A stretch of DNA of 43,546 nt from Brachybacterium nesterenkovii (GCF_900163655.1 NZ_FWFG01000025.1:1-43546), one strand, 5' to 3'. Counted from the stretch's first letter, positions 34,326 through 43,398 are shown. The notes: generated from the letters alone by a model not told the origin. Numbers and translations: made by a program.

Positions 34326-37264
34326 CCTCCCCCTCGGAGCGCTACGCGGCCTGGAGCGCCGAGAGGCGGATCCAGGGGACCGAGCTCGACCGCTTCCGGG
34401 ACCGCTTCGCCTTCGATCTCGACCCGTTCCAGGTGACGGCCTGCACCGCCCTGCAGGACGGACGCTCCGTGCTCGTCGCCGCCCCCACCGGGGCCGGCAA
34501 GACCGTCGTGGGCGAGTTCGCCGTCCAGCTCGCGCTGGCCGGCGGGCGCAAGGTCTTCTACACCGCGCCTATCAAGGCGCTGTCGAACCAGAAGCACGGC
34601 GAGCTGGTCGAGTGGCTCGGGGCCGAGAAGGTCGGCCTGCTCACCGGCGACGTGTCCGTGCGGCCCGAGGCGCCCGTCGTGGTGATGACCACCGAGGTGC
34701 TGCGCAACATGCTGTACGCGGGATCCAGCGCCCTCGACGGCCTCGGCTTCGTCGTGATGGACGAGGTCCACTACCTCGCCGACCGCCTGCGCGGACCCGT
34801 GTGGGAAGAGGTCATCATCCAGCTGCCGCCCACGGTGCAGCTCGTGTCCCTGTCCGCGACGGTGTCGAACGCGGAGGAGTTCGGGGCCTGGCTGGACGAG
34901 GTCCGCGGCAGCACGGCCGTGATCGTGTCCGAGGCCCGGCCCGTCCCGCTGTGGCAGCACGTGCTGGTGGGCGATGAGCTCATGGACCTGTTCGTCGACG
35001 ACGCCGGCCGCGCCGTCGTCTCGCAGGGCCCCGGAGCCCGGGGCGAACGCCGCGTGAACCCCGACCTCGAGCGCCTCGGCTCGATCACCGCGCGGATCGG
35101 GGACGGGCCCGGAGGGCGCGGCGGACGCGGGCACGACGGACACGGCGGGGCACGGCAGGGCGGCGGCCGCGGTCGCGATCCGCGCGGCCGGCGCGGCACC
35201 CAGGGACGTCACCGGCGTCGCGGCCGCGGGCCCCGCGACGACGGACCGCGGCAGGACGGGCCGCGCGGCGGCGCCCCGCGGCACGGCGGGGGCGAGGAGC
35301 GCTCCGCCCGCGCACCGGGCAGGCCGCTGCGGCGACCCGACGTCCTGGCCGTCCTCGACGAGGCCGGCCTGCTGCCCGCGATCTGCTTCATCTTCTCCCG
35401 CGCCGGCTGCGACGGCGCCGTCCGCCAGTGCACGATGGCCCACGTGCGCCTGACCTCGCCCGCCGAGCGCTCCCGCATCCGCGCCGTGCTCGACGAGCGA
35501 CTGGCCCGCATCCCCTTCGAGGACGAGGACGTGCTCGCGATCCCCGCGTTCCGGCGCGCCGCGGAGAACGGGTACGCGGCCCACCACGCCGGAATGCTCC
35601 CGCTGCTGAAGTCCGTGGTCGAGGAGCTGTTCGCCGCAGGCCTCATCAAGGCGGTCTTCGCGACCGAGACCCTCGCGCTCGGGATCAACATGCCCGCCCG
35701 CAGCGTGGTCCTCGAGAAGCTCTCGAAGTACAACGGCGTCGAGCACGCCGACCTCACCCCGGGCGAGTTCACCCAGCTCACGGGTCGGGCGGGACGGCGC
35801 GGCATCGACGTCGAGGGGCATGCGGTCGTCATCGCCGGTCCCGGCTTCGACGCGGACGCCGTCGCCTCCCTCGCCTCCCGCCGCACCTACCCGCTGCGCT
35901 CCGCGTTCCGGCCCACCTACAACATGGCCGTCAACCTGCTGGACCGCTACGACGTGCGCGCCGCGCGCGAGAGCCTCGAGATGTCCTTCGCGCAGTTCCA
36001 GGCCGACCGCTCCGTGGTGGGCCTGGCCCGTCGCGCGCGCGAGCTCGAGGAGACCGAGGCCGCCTACCGCGAGGCCCTCGACTGCGAGCGCGGGGACATC
36101 CGCGAGTACGCCGCGCTCCTCGAGCAGATCTCCGAGCGCGAGAAGACGCTGTCCCGCGAGCGCGCCGCCGCCGACCGCGACCGGGCCCGCTCCACCCTCG
36201 CCGGGCTGCGCCGCGGCGACGTGCTGGCCCTGCCCGGCGGCAAGCGCCAGGGCTTCGCCGTCGTCGTCGGGATCGACAAGGCCGTCCTCGGGGGCCCCGA
36301 GGTGCTCCTGCTCGGCACCGAGGGTCGCCTGCGCACCCTGCGCCCGGGCGACGTCCCCGCGCCGCCGGCCGTCGTCGACACGATGCGCGTGCCCGCCCCG
36401 GACCGCCTGTCCAAGCCCAGGACCCGCAAGGACACCGCGGCCGCGCTGCGCCAGCGCCTCGCCGGGCGTCACGAGAACCCCCGCGAGAGCGTCCGCCGCG
36501 CCGGCGGCCGCACCCCCTCGACCGCCGCGACCGACGAGCGCCTCCAGCAGCTGCGCGAGACCCTGCGCGCGCACCCGTGCCACGCCTGCCCCGACCTGGA
36601 CGCCCACCTGCGGTGGATCTCCCGCGCCCGCTCCGTCGAGAAGGAGCGCGCCTCCGTGCTGCGGCGCGTCGAGGGGCGCACCTCGAGCCTGGCCCGCCGC
36701 TTCGACCAGGTGTGCGCCCTGCTCCTGGAGCTCGGCTACCTCGAGGGCCATGGCGAGGATCTGCGCCCCACCGCGGGCGGACTGCGCCTGCGCCGCCTGT
36801 TCTCCGATCGCGACCTGCTCATCGCCGAATGCCTCGAGCAGGGGCTCTGGACCGATCTCGACCCCGCCGCCCTCGCGGCGATGGCATCGGCCATGTGCTA
36901 CGAGGCGCGGCGGGAGGGCGCCGACAGCGCCGAGCTGCCCGCCGACGAGCCCTTCGTCCGCGCCCTCGAGCAGACCCTGCGCGCGGCCGAGCGCCTCGCC
37001 GCCGCCGAGCGCCGCCACGGGCTCGACGCGACCGCGGCTCCCGACCCCGGGATCGCCGCCGTCATGCACCGCTGGGCGCTCGGCAGCCACTACGCCGTCG
37101 CCGTCGGCTCCACCGCCCTGCCCGCCGGCGACTTCGTGCGCCAGTGCCGCCAGGTGATCGACCTGCTCGATCAGCTCGTCCCCGTCCCCGGCATCGGGCC
37201 CACCGCCCGCGCCGCCATCGACCGCGTCCGCCGCGGCTTCGTCTCCCAGGAGGTCGACCTGTGA
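34322..37264 (+). CDS. helY: DEAD/DEAH helicase HelY (Ski2-like) with RG-rich insert
   Basis: A 980-residue helicase orthologous to mycobacterial HelY. Motif I is APTGAGKT, motif Ia TAPIKALSNQK, motif II DEVHYL, motif III LSAT, motif VI QLTGRAGRRGID. A C-terminal helical domain follows, with coiled-coil stretches around residues 565-620. Between the two RecA-like domains, residues about 260-338 form an insert consisting mostly of Arg, Gly, Asp and His repeats ([21 protein letters not shown]). Ski2-like helicases act on RNA, but the role of HelY is not fixed. Order tatA-tatC-helY matches mycobacteria, with the lipid kinase inserted. Both ends overlap the neighbours by four bases. Confidence 0.93.
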   Translation: MTSPSERYAAWSAERRIQGTELDRFRDRFAFDLDPFQVTACTALQDGRSVLVAAPTGAGKTVVGEFAVQLALAGGRKVFYTAPIKALSNQKHGELVEWLGAEKVGLLTGDVSVRPEAPVVVMTTEVLRNMLYAGSSALDGLGFVVMDEVHYLADRLRGPVWEEVIIQLPPTVQLVSLSATVSNAEEFGAWLDEVRGSTAVIVSEARPVPLWQHVLVGDELMDLFVDDAGRAVVSQGPGARGERRVNPDLERLGSITARIGDGPGGRGGRGHDGHGGARQGGGRGRDPRGRRGTQGRHRRRGRGPRDDGPRQDGPRGGAPRHGGGEERSARAPGRPLRRPDVLAVLDEAGLLPAICFIFSRAGCDGAVRQCTMAHVRLTSPAERSRIRAVLDERLARIPFEDEDVLAIPAFRRAAENGYAAHHAGMLPLLKSVVEELFAAGLIKAVFATETLALGINMPARSVVLEKLSKYNGVEHADLTPGEFTQLTGRAGRRGIDVEGHAVVIAGPGFDADAVASLASRRTYPLRSAFRPTYNMAVNLLDRYDVRAARESLEMSFAQFQADRSVVGLARRARELEETEAAYREALDCERGDIREYAALLEQISEREKTLSRERAAADRDRARSTLAGLRRGDVLALPGGKRQGFAVVVGIDKAVLGGPEVLLLGTEGRLRTLRPGDVPAPPAVVDTMRVPAPDRLSKPRTRKDTAAALRQRLAGRHENPRESVRRAGGRTPSTAATDERLQQLRETLRAHPCHACPDLDAHLRWISRARSVEKERASVLRRVEGRTSSLARRFDQVCALLLELGYLEGHGEDLRPTAGGLRLRRLFSDRDLLIAECLEQGLWTDLDPAALAAMASAMCYEARREGADSAELPADEPFVRALEQTLRAAERLAAAERRHGLDATAAPDPGIAAVMHRWALGSHYAVAVGSTALPAGDFVRQCRQVIDLLDQLVPVPGIGPTARAAIDRVRRGFVSQEVDL

Positions 37265-37992
37265 CAGGCCAGCTCTACACGGGCGTGTTCGTCTACTCGA
37301 CGCAGGACCCGACCGCCGAGGCCCTCCTCGTCGGGGACGGCGCCGTCGCCTGGATCGGCCCCCTCGACTCCGCGCTCGCCCTCCACGGGGACGCCGAGCG
37401 CCGGGACTTCGAGGGCTGCCTGCTGACGCCCTCCTTCGTCGACGTCCTCCCGACGGCCGACGGCACCGCCCCCGATGACGCCTGGCGCGAGGCCGCCCTG
37501 TCCCGCGGCGTGACCGACGCCGTCCCCGGCATGCCCGGGATGCGCGACGGCGTGCTGGCCTGCGCCCCCGCGGCCGCACCCGGCACCCCGTTCCTGTCGC
37601 TCGCCTCCGAGGGCACGCCGCTGGCCTTCGGCTCCGGGGACGCCGAGCACCTCGACCCCTGGTCCTGGGTGCGCGCCGCCGCCCACGAGGGCCCGGAGGA
37701 CGAGCGGATCAGCGACCGCGCCGCCTTCCTCGCCGCCACGCGAGGCTCCCGGCGCCTGGCCGGCATCATGCACCCGGGCTCCCTCGTCCCCGGCGCCGAG
37801 GCCACCTTCGTGGTGTGGGAGCCGTGGGACCTCATCGTCCGCGGCCAGGAGGAGCGCATCCAGACCTGGTCCACCGACCCGCGCTCCCGCACCCCGATGC
37901 TGCCCGACCTCACCGACGGCGCCCCCACGGCGCTGCGCACCGTGGTCCGGGGCCGCACCGTCTTCACGGCCGACGCGCCGGGCGCCCCATGA
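37261..37992 (+). CDS. Amidohydrolase-like protein lacking the catalytic barrel
   Basis: A 243-residue protein that resembles an amidohydrolase of the YtcJ/imidazolonepropionase type with its centre removed. The N-terminal beta-sandwich (AEALLVGDGAVAWIGPLDSA) leads to LLTPSFVDVLPTADGT, where active enzymes have a His-x-His metal site after PGFVD; here those histidines are missing. The C-terminal part AGIMHPGSLVPGAEATFVVW and RTVVRGRTVFTA is the usual second half of the sandwich. Most of the TIM barrel and its metal ligands are absent, so catalysis is unlikely. Conserved coupling to helY (GTGA overlap) and lnt (ATGA overlap) suggests it is nevertheless maintained. Confidence 0.8.
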   Translation: MTGQLYTGVFVYSTQDPTAEALLVGDGAVAWIGPLDSALALHGDAERRDFEGCLLTPSFVDVLPTADGTAPDDAWREAALSRGVTDAVPGMPGMRDGVLACAPAAAPGTPFLSLASEGTPLAFGSGDAEHLDPWSWVRAAAHEGPEDERISDRAAFLAATRGSRRLAGIMHPGSLVPGAEATFVVWEPWDLIVRGQEERIQTWSTDPRSRTPMLPDLTDGAPTALRTVVRGRTVFTADAPGAP

Positions 37993-39644
37993 CCGCACGC
38001 GAGGACCGCGCCCGGGCCCGCGCCCAGGACCGGAAGGAGCGAGAGCGCGAGGAGCGGTCCGCCCGGCGCCGCAGCGCAGCCCCCATGCCGGCGTGGCTCG
38101 CCCCGCCGATCGCGGCGCTGGGCGGATACGCCGCCTGGGCCGCGTTCCCCCCGCACGGCCTCTGGTACCTCCTGCCGCTGGGCCTGGCCGCCCTCACGGC
38201 CGCATGCCTCGTCCGCCGCCCCGGGATCGCGGCGCTGTCCGGACTGGCCTGGGGCATGGCGTTCTTCCTGCCGCTGACCGCGTGGGCGAACATCTACGCC
38301 GGGCTCGAGCCGTGGATCGCCCTGGCCGTCTTCGAATCGCTGTACATCATCGGCTTCGCCCTCGCCGCGCGCGCCGTGCTCGTCCGCTGGGGGCCCTCGC
38401 CCCGGGCCGGACTCGTCGTCGCCTGCCTGTGGACGGGGATCGAGGTTCTGCGCTCCCACGTCCCGTGGGGCGGGCTGCCCTGGGGAGCATCCGCCTTCGC
38501 GCTCCAGGACTCGCCGCTGCTGACGCTCGGCCCGTGGATCGGGACCGCGGGCCTCGCCGTCGTCGTCGGTGTGCTGTCCCAGCTGCTGCTCGGCGCCGCC
38601 TGGCTGCTGCTGGGCCGCCGGGCCGGGCGCTCTCGCTCGCTCGGCCTGTGGCCGCTGACCGCCGCGATCGTCGTCGTGCTCGTCTGCCTCGTGGTCCCGC
38701 GGCCCCACAATCCCGCCCCGGACGGGAGTGGGACCCTGCGCATCGCCGGGATCCAGGGGAACGTGCCCCGTCTGGACCCGCAGGACCTCGAGATGCCCGC
38801 GGAGATCTGGGACAACTCCCTGGCGCTCACCGAGCAGGCCGGGGCCGATGCCCGCAGCGCCGGCACCGACCTCGACCTCGTCGTGTGGCCCGAGGCCTCC
38901 GCCGGCTGGGACCCGCGCCAGGATGCGGTGCGCTCGCGCGCCCTCGTGGGCGCCGCCGAGGACGCGGGCGCCCCCGTGCTCATCGGCACCGCGACCGAGG
39001 CGCCCGGGGACCGCGTCTACAACACGTCCCAGCTGTGGACCGTCTCCGGCGGTCCCGAGCAGTCCTACTCCAAGCGCCACCCCGTGCCCTTCGGCGAGTA
39101 CATCCCCGCCCGCTCCTTCTTCCGGATGCTGTCGGACAAGGTGGACCTCGTGCCCACCGACATGGCGCCCGGACGCAGCGTCGGCGTGCTCGACGTGGGG
39201 GAGCGGAAGGTCGGCGTCCTCATCTGCTTCGAGATCGCCTATGAGAACCTGGTCCAGGACCTCGTCCGGGACGACGCCGAGGTGATCGTGGTCCAGACGA
39301 ACACGGCCCTCTTCGGCGACAGCGACGAGGCCGCGCAGCAGCTCGGCGAGGCCCGCGTGCTCTCGGCGATCAGCGGGCGCAGCATCGTCCAGGTCGCGAC
39401 CGTGGGCGAGAGCGCGATCGTCACCCCCGACGGCCGCGACCTCGCCCGCACCGGGCACTGGGAGCAGGGGATCGTCGTCGCCGACGTCCCCCTGCGCACC
39501 GGCATCACGCCCGCCATGGCGGCAGGCCCCTGGATCGCCGTCGGCATCGGCGCCCTCGGCCTGGCCGGCCTGCTCCTCGCCCTCGGCTCGCCCCGGCGCA
39601 CCGTCGACATCCCTGCCCCACGACGAGTCCGGAGGACCCGATGA
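37989..39644 (+). CDS. lnt: Apolipoprotein N-acyltransferase
   Basis: A 551-residue membrane enzyme that N-acylates the terminal Cys of lipoproteins. A basic cytoplasmic head (Arg/Glu-rich, about 30 residues) precedes eight or so membrane helices, then a periplasmic nitrilase domain with the catalytic triad Glu302 (WPEAS), Lys362 (YSKRHPVPFGEYIP) and Cys413 (LICFEIAYE), and a final helix. In Mycobacterium tuberculosis the homologous domain is fused to polyprenol-phosphate mannose synthase as Ppm1; here the two are separate, overlapping genes. The ATG at 37989 overlaps the upstream stop. Confidence 0.95.
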   Translation: MTAREDRARARAQDRKEREREERSARRRSAAPMPAWLAPPIAALGGYAAWAAFPPHGLWYLLPLGLAALTAACLVRRPGIAALSGLAWGMAFFLPLTAWANIYAGLEPWIALAVFESLYIIGFALAARAVLVRWGPSPRAGLVVACLWTGIEVLRSHVPWGGLPWGASAFALQDSPLLTLGPWIGTAGLAVVVGVLSQLLLGAAWLLLGRRAGRSRSLGLWPLTAAIVVVLVCLVVPRPHNPAPDGSGTLRIAGIQGNVPRLDPQDLEMPAEIWDNSLALTEQAGADARSAGTDLDLVVWPEASAGWDPRQDAVRSRALVGAAEDAGAPVLIGTATEAPGDRVYNTSQLWTVSGGPEQSYSKRHPVPFGEYIPARSFFRMLSDKVDLVPTDMAPGRSVGVLDVGERKVGVLICFEIAYENLVQDLVRDDAEVIVVQTNTALFGDSDEAAQQLGEARVLSAISGRSIVQVATVGESAIVTPDGRDLARTGHWEQGIVVADVPLRTGITPAMAAGPWIAVGIGALGLAGLLLALGSPRRTVDIPAPRRVRRTR

Positions 39645-40420
39645 CAGCCCACGACCCCACCGCCGCCCCGGCCCTGCGTACCCTCGTCGTGATCCCCACC
39701 TACAACGAGCTCGAGGCCCTGCCGGGCACGCTCGACCGCCTGCGCGCGGCCGTCCCGGACGCCCACGTCCTCATCGCCGACGACGCCTCGCCCGACGGGA
39801 CCGGCGATCTGGCCGACCGTCGGGCCGCCGAGGACGACGCCGTCCACGTGCTCCACCGCGCCGGGAAGGAGGGCCTCGGACCCGCCTACCTCGCCGGCTT
39901 CCGCTGGGGGCTCGAGCGCGGCTACGAGGTGCTCGTCGAGATGGATGCCGACGCCTCCCACCGGCCCGAGCAGCTGCCGCGGATCCTCGGCGCGATCGCC
40001 GCCGGCGCCGATCTGGCGATCGGCTCCCGCTGGGTGCGCGGCGGCCGCGTCTACGACTGGCCGCTGCACCGCCTGCTGCTGTCCCGCGGGGCGAACATCT
40101 ACACGCGCGCGGCCCTCGGTCTGCCGGTGCGCGACGCGACCGCCGGATTCCGCGCCTACCGGGCCCCGCTGCTCACCTCTCTCATGGCCGAGCCTGTCGC
40201 GAGCCACGGTTACTGCTTCCAGGTGGACATGACCCGCCGCAGCGCCGCGCTCGACGCGGACATCCGCGAGGTCCCCATCGATTTCGACGAGCGTGTCGAG
40301 GGCGTCTCGAAGATGAGCGGCGCGATCGTGAAGGAGGCCCTCGTGCGCGTGACCGTGTGGGGCGCGCAGCGGCGCGCACAGCAGCTTCTCGGCCTGCTCC
40401 GCTACCGTGGACCGCGCTGA
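39641..40420 (+). CDS. ppm1: Polyprenol monophosphomannose synthase
   Basis: A 259-residue GT2 glycosyltransferase. It transfers mannose from GDP-mannose to polyprenol phosphate, giving the donor for lipomannan and protein O-mannosylation. The motifs are VVIPTYNELEALP, LIADDASPDGTGDLA, GPAYLAGFRWGLERG, the metal-binding EMDADASHRPEQ, and RYSHGYCFQ-like ASHGYCFQVDM with EVPIDFDERVEGVSKM. No membrane domain is fused. It overlaps lnt by four bases, recalling the mycobacterial lnt-ppm fusion and linking lipoprotein acylation with mannosylation. Confidence 0.95.
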   Translation: MTAHDPTAAPALRTLVVIPTYNELEALPGTLDRLRAAVPDAHVLIADDASPDGTGDLADRRAAEDDAVHVLHRAGKEGLGPAYLAGFRWGLERGYEVLVEMDADASHRPEQLPRILGAIAAGADLAIGSRWVRGGRVYDWPLHRLLLSRGANIYTRAALGLPVRDATAGFRAYRAPLLTSLMAEPVASHGYCFQVDMTRRSAALDADIREVPIDFDERVEGVSKMSGAIVKEALVRVTVWGAQRRAQQLLGLLRYRGPR

Positions 40421-40462
40421 GGGGCGCGCCGCGCCCGTGACGGCGCCCCGGGGGAGGGAACG

Positions 40463-41041
40463 ATGAGCACGAGCGGATCGCACAGCACGCCGCCGCGCGG
40501 CGCCGCGCCGCGGAGGGGCACGGGAGAGGGCCGCGGGAGCACGCTCATCCCGCTCGGGATCCTGCTGCTCGGCCTGCTCGAGCTGACGGGACTGGCGCTG
40601 CTGGGCCACTGGACGTCGATCTGGTGGGTGCTCGGCGTCGTCCTCGTCGGCTGGGTTGTCGGTCTCGCGTTGCTCGTCGCCGCCGGACAGCAGTCCTTCG
40701 TGCGCCTGCGCTCGCTCATCCGCGCCATCCGCGGCCGCGGCAGCATCAGCGACCACATGAGCCGGCCCGCCTTCACCCTGCTCGCCGCGCTCTGCTTCTT
40801 CTTCCCCGGCCTGCTCACCGATCTCGCCGGGCTCGTGCTCCTGGTCGTGCCCGTGCAGAAGCGCGTGGCGCGCGGTGTCGGCCTGGCGGTCCCCGAGAGC
40901 GCCCGGCAGGTGCTCTACCGCCGCTCCGGGCCCGGCGTGATCGAGGGCGAGATCGTCGTCGACGCCCGCCGCACCGATCCGGGCGCCCACGGCGGCCCAG
41001 CGGGCGGGTCCTCCACGCCCCCGGTCATCACCCAGGACTGA
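40463..41041 (+). CDS. fxsA: FxsA family membrane protein
   Basis: A 192-residue protein. A Pro/Gly-rich head of about 28 residues is followed by helices IPLGILLLGLLELTGLALLG, IWWVLGVVLVGWVVGLALLV, and a third around PAFTLLAALCFFFPGLLTDL, then GLVLLVVPVQKRVARG. The PGLLTDLAGL motif is characteristic of FxsA, a cytoplasmic membrane protein whose overexpression in E. coli relieves phage exclusion; its native role is unclear. The ATG follows GGGGGAGGGAACG. It faces rbpA, the usual actinobacterial neighbour. Confidence 0.9.
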   Translation: MSTSGSHSTPPRGAAPRRGTGEGRGSTLIPLGILLLGLLELTGLALLGHWTSIWWVLGVVLVGWVVGLALLVAAGQQSFVRLRSLIRAIRGRGSISDHMSRPAFTLLAALCFFFPGLLTDLAGLVLLVVPVQKRVARGVGLAVPESARQVLYRRSGPGVIEGEIVVDARRTDPGAHGGPAGGSSTPPVITQD

Positions 41042-41091
41042 CGCGGCGGTAGCGCGCGATCGCCGCCGCGGCCCGCGGTCCTCATCACAGC

Positions 41092-41124
41092 AGAGCGCCC
41101 CGTCCAGAAGGGACGGGGCGCTCT
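41092..41124. terminator. Bidirectional terminator between fxsA and rbpA
   Basis: AGAGCGCCCCGTCC (41092-41105) and its exact complement GGACGGGGCGCTCT (41111-41124) form a perfect 14-base stem with loop AGAAG. It lies between two convergent genes. Confidence 0.85.
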
Positions 41125-41164
41125 CGCGATGCCGGGCCGGAGCCCGTCGGCGATGCCGGAACGC

Positions 41165-41515
41165 TCAGAGCGTTCCGCTGGAGTGCAGACGGCCGGCGCG
41201 CAGGAGCTCGAGGCGCTGGTCGAGGAGCACCTGCAGGTCCTCCTCGCTGCGGCGCTCCAGCAGCATGTCCCAGTGCGTGCGCTGGGGCTTGCCCGGCTTG
41301 GCCTCGGGCTTCTCGTGGTCGCGCAGCACGGCGGTCGCGCCGCAGCGGCACTCCCAGATCGCGGGGACGTCGGCCTCGACGGAGAAGGGGAGGACGATCG
41401 TGTGCTTGTTGGGGCAGTCGTACACCGCCTCCTGGCGCGGGGCGGCGAGGACGCCCTCGTCGGTCTCCATGCTGAGCGAACCGAGGCGGGTGCCTCGCAG
41501 GCTGCGGCTGTTCAT
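41165..41515 (-). CDS. rbpA: RNA polymerase-binding protein RbpA
   Basis: A 116-residue actinobacterial RNA polymerase factor that stabilises sigma-A-containing holoenzyme and open complexes. It has the family head RGTRLGSLSMETDEGVLAAPR, the core domain with CPNKH and CRCGA (a zinc-ribbon-like Cys pair set), a basic linker EKPEAKPGKPQ and the sigma-interacting THWDMLLERRSEEDLQVLL. The ATG at 41513-41515 places the RGTRLG motif at the usual position; AGGAAGG lies about eleven bases upstream. The next gene downstream on the strand ends at the terminator shared with fxsA. Confidence 0.96.
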   Translation of the reverse strand: MNSRSLRGTRLGSLSMETDEGVLAAPRQEAVYDCPNKHTIVLPFSVEADVPAIWECRCGATAVLRDHEKPEAKPGKPQRTHWDMLLERRSEEDLQVLLDQRLELLRAGRLHSSGTL

Positions 41516-41678
41516 GTCGCGGACGACCTTCCTGATGACGACGGGGACCCGCTCGGCGCAGGAGCGGGAATGGTCCGATGGGTGCAACGCCCGGGCCGCG
41601 CCGAAGATTCCCGGACGCCCGTGCGGCGCCGCGGCGCCAGCGATCGGTCGACGCGGGCGGCAACGGGATCGGCGGGAC

Positions 41679-42497
41679 TCAGACGGGCGAGCCGGCTCCG
41701 GGACCGCGTCCCAGGAGTCCGGCGAGCACATCGGACCGATTGGTCACGATACCATCCGCGCCCAGCGCCAGCAGGGCGCGCATGGTCGGCTCGTCGTCGA
41801 TGGTCCAGACGTGCACCTCGCAGCCGGCGGCGTGCGCGGCCGCGAGGGACCGCGCGGTCACGAGCGCATGCCCGCGATGCCGCGGCGGGATCTGCAGCGC
41901 GGCGAAGGGGCGGAGGATCCGGTCGACGGCGCTCTGCGGGGCACCGACGGCGAGCGCGAGCGCGAAGGCGGTCATGGCGCCGGTGGACGGGCTGCGCCGC
42001 ACGCGCACGCCCGTGAGACGGCGGATCCGGGCGACCGCAGCGCGGGCCGTGCGCCCGTCGAAGCTCGTCACGCAGACGCGGTCCGCGCTTGCGGTGCGGG
42101 CGATCGCGGTGGCGACGGCGTCGACCGCCCGGGGCGTCTTGACGTCGATGTTCACCGGCGCGTCGAAGGCGCCGAGGACGTCCTCGAGCAGGGGGACGGG
42201 CTCGGACCCACCGACCCGTACGGCGGCGAGCTGGGTGCTCGGGACCTCGTGGATCCTGCGCGGATCCCCGGCGACCCGGCGCAGGTCCCCGTCATGGAGC
42301 GCGACGGCCCGGCCGTCGGCGGTCGCATGCGCGTCCGTCTCCAGCACGTCGGCCCCTGCCTCGAGCGCGTCGGCGAAGGCGCGCAGGGTGTTCTCGGCGC
42401 CGTCGAGCGCGAGGCCCCGATGCGCGATGATCCGGGGCAGGCGCCCGGGACCGTAGGGGCGGGGCCGGTCAGCCTCGGAGCTCGTCGAGGAGCGCAT
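41679..42497 (-). CDS. Glycerophosphodiester phosphodiesterase family protein
   Basis: A 272-residue GDPD-family enzyme, TIM barrel. It contains IIAHRGLALDGAENTLRAF with the catalytic His-Arg and Glu, VLETDAHATADGRAVALHDG with the second His, and a late CEVHVWTIDDEPTMRAL. Such enzymes hydrolyse glycerophosphodiesters to glycerol 3-phosphate; with no signal peptide it is probably cytoplasmic. The ATG at 42495-42497, preceded by GAGGAGGAAGAGG, lies inside the end of the SURF1 gene, so the two are coupled. Confidence 0.92.
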   Translation of the reverse strand: MRSSTSSEADRPRPYGPGRLPRIIAHRGLALDGAENTLRAFADALEAGADVLETDAHATADGRAVALHDGDLRRVAGDPRRIHEVPSTQLAAVRVGGSEPVPLLEDVLGAFDAPVNIDVKTPRAVDAVATAIARTASADRVCVTSFDGRTARAAVARIRRLTGVRVRRSPSTGAMTAFALALAVGAPQSAVDRILRPFAALQIPPRHRGHALVTARSLAAAHAAGCEVHVWTIDDEPTMRALLALGADGIVTNRSDVLAGLLGRGPGAGSPV

Positions 42498-43344
42498 CCT
42501 CTTCCTCCTCGTCTCGGGAGCGGGCGGGGGCGCGGCGCGCGTGGACGGGCTGAGCCGCCCCGCCGCGCCGCCGCAGCTCGATCTCGTCCAGGACGGCCCG
42601 GCGGGCCCGCACCGCCCAGGCGATCGGGAAGAACAGGGCGAAGGCCCACCACTGCACGGCATAGGAGAGGTGGGGGCCCAGCGACGTGTCGGGCCGCGGG
42701 AAGGGCGTGGGCGCGTCCGCGGGCGCCGGGTCCTCGCTCGCCAGCTCCCCGTAGGCGCCGCGGTGCAGCGTCCCGGCGGCCGGCTCGACGGCGGCCAGCT
42801 CCTCGATCGCGATCGACTGCACCTGGCCTGGCGGATTCGTGCGGCCCGCGAGCACCGGCTCCATCGGGCGCAGGCGCACGACGATCGTGCGCTCGCCCGT
42901 CGGCACCTCCGGGGGGTCCGCGGGCGCGCTCGAGGCGGACTGGGTCGGGACCCACCCGCGGGCGACCATGACGGTCCCGTCGTCCGTGCGGAACGGCACC
43001 AGCTGCGCGAACCCGACCTCGCCGTTGAAGGGACGGTTGCGGGCGTACAGGACGCATTCCGGTGCGGTGCAGTACTCGCCCGTCAGGCGCACGGTCCGCC
43101 ATCCGTCGTCGGCCGCGAGCGGCGAGTCGGACGCGGGCAGGACGTCCGTCAGCGCGACCGGCGGGGCGGAGTAGTTGTGCTCGATGAGGTCCGCGCGGGC
43201 GGACTTCGCCTCGAAGCGGTGGAACTGCCACAGGCCCAGCATCACGCAGGTGACGACCGCGGCGACGACGCCGAGCGCCGCGAGGGCCCAGGACCGCGTC
43301 GCCAGTACGCGCAGGGGGCTGGGCTCGCCCGTCGCGCCGCTCAT
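42469..43344 (-). CDS. SURF1 family cytochrome oxidase assembly protein
   Basis: A 291-residue protein with a transmembrane helix near each end (about 18-40, and a second before the basic tail, WWAFALFFPIAWAVRARR). Between them is a periplasmic domain with the SURF1 features GLWQFHRFEAKSARADLI, GWRTVRLTGEY, VLYARNRPFNGEVGFAQLVPF and VARGWVP. SURF1 assists insertion of haem into cytochrome c oxidase. The ATG at 43342-43344 follows GGAGACGAGCG. The acidic tail runs into the overlapping GDPD gene. Confidence 0.93.
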   Translation of the reverse strand: MSGATGEPSPLRVLATRSWALAALGVVAAVVTCVMLGLWQFHRFEAKSARADLIEHNYSAPPVALTDVLPASDSPLAADDGWRTVRLTGEYCTAPECVLYARNRPFNGEVGFAQLVPFRTDDGTVMVARGWVPTQSASSAPADPPEVPTGERTIVVRLRPMEPVLAGRTNPPGQVQSIAIEELAAVEPAAGTLHRGAYGELASEDPAPADAPTPFPRPDTSLGPHLSYAVQWWAFALFFPIAWAVRARRAVLDEIELRRRGGAAQPVHARRAPARSRDEEEEDALLDELRG

Positions 43345-43362
43345 CGCTCGTCTCCGGAGCGT

Positions 43363-43398
43363 CCGGGGCCGGTGCTCCCGGGGCCGGTGCTCCCGGGG
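43363..43398. repeat. Tandem 15-base repeat
   Basis: CCGGGGCCGGTGCTC occurs at 43363-43377 and again at 43378-43392, followed by the first six bases of a third copy. It lies upstream of the SURF1 start, in the divergent promoter region or in a short 5' leader. Confidence 0.7.

Noticed and set aside
34205..37579. Very long minus-strand open frame (1124 codons) opposite helY
   Set aside because: It is a shadow of helY: its translation is low-complexity Gly/Arg/Ala/Asp-rich, has no family motif and no sensible start, as expected opposite a high-GC gene.
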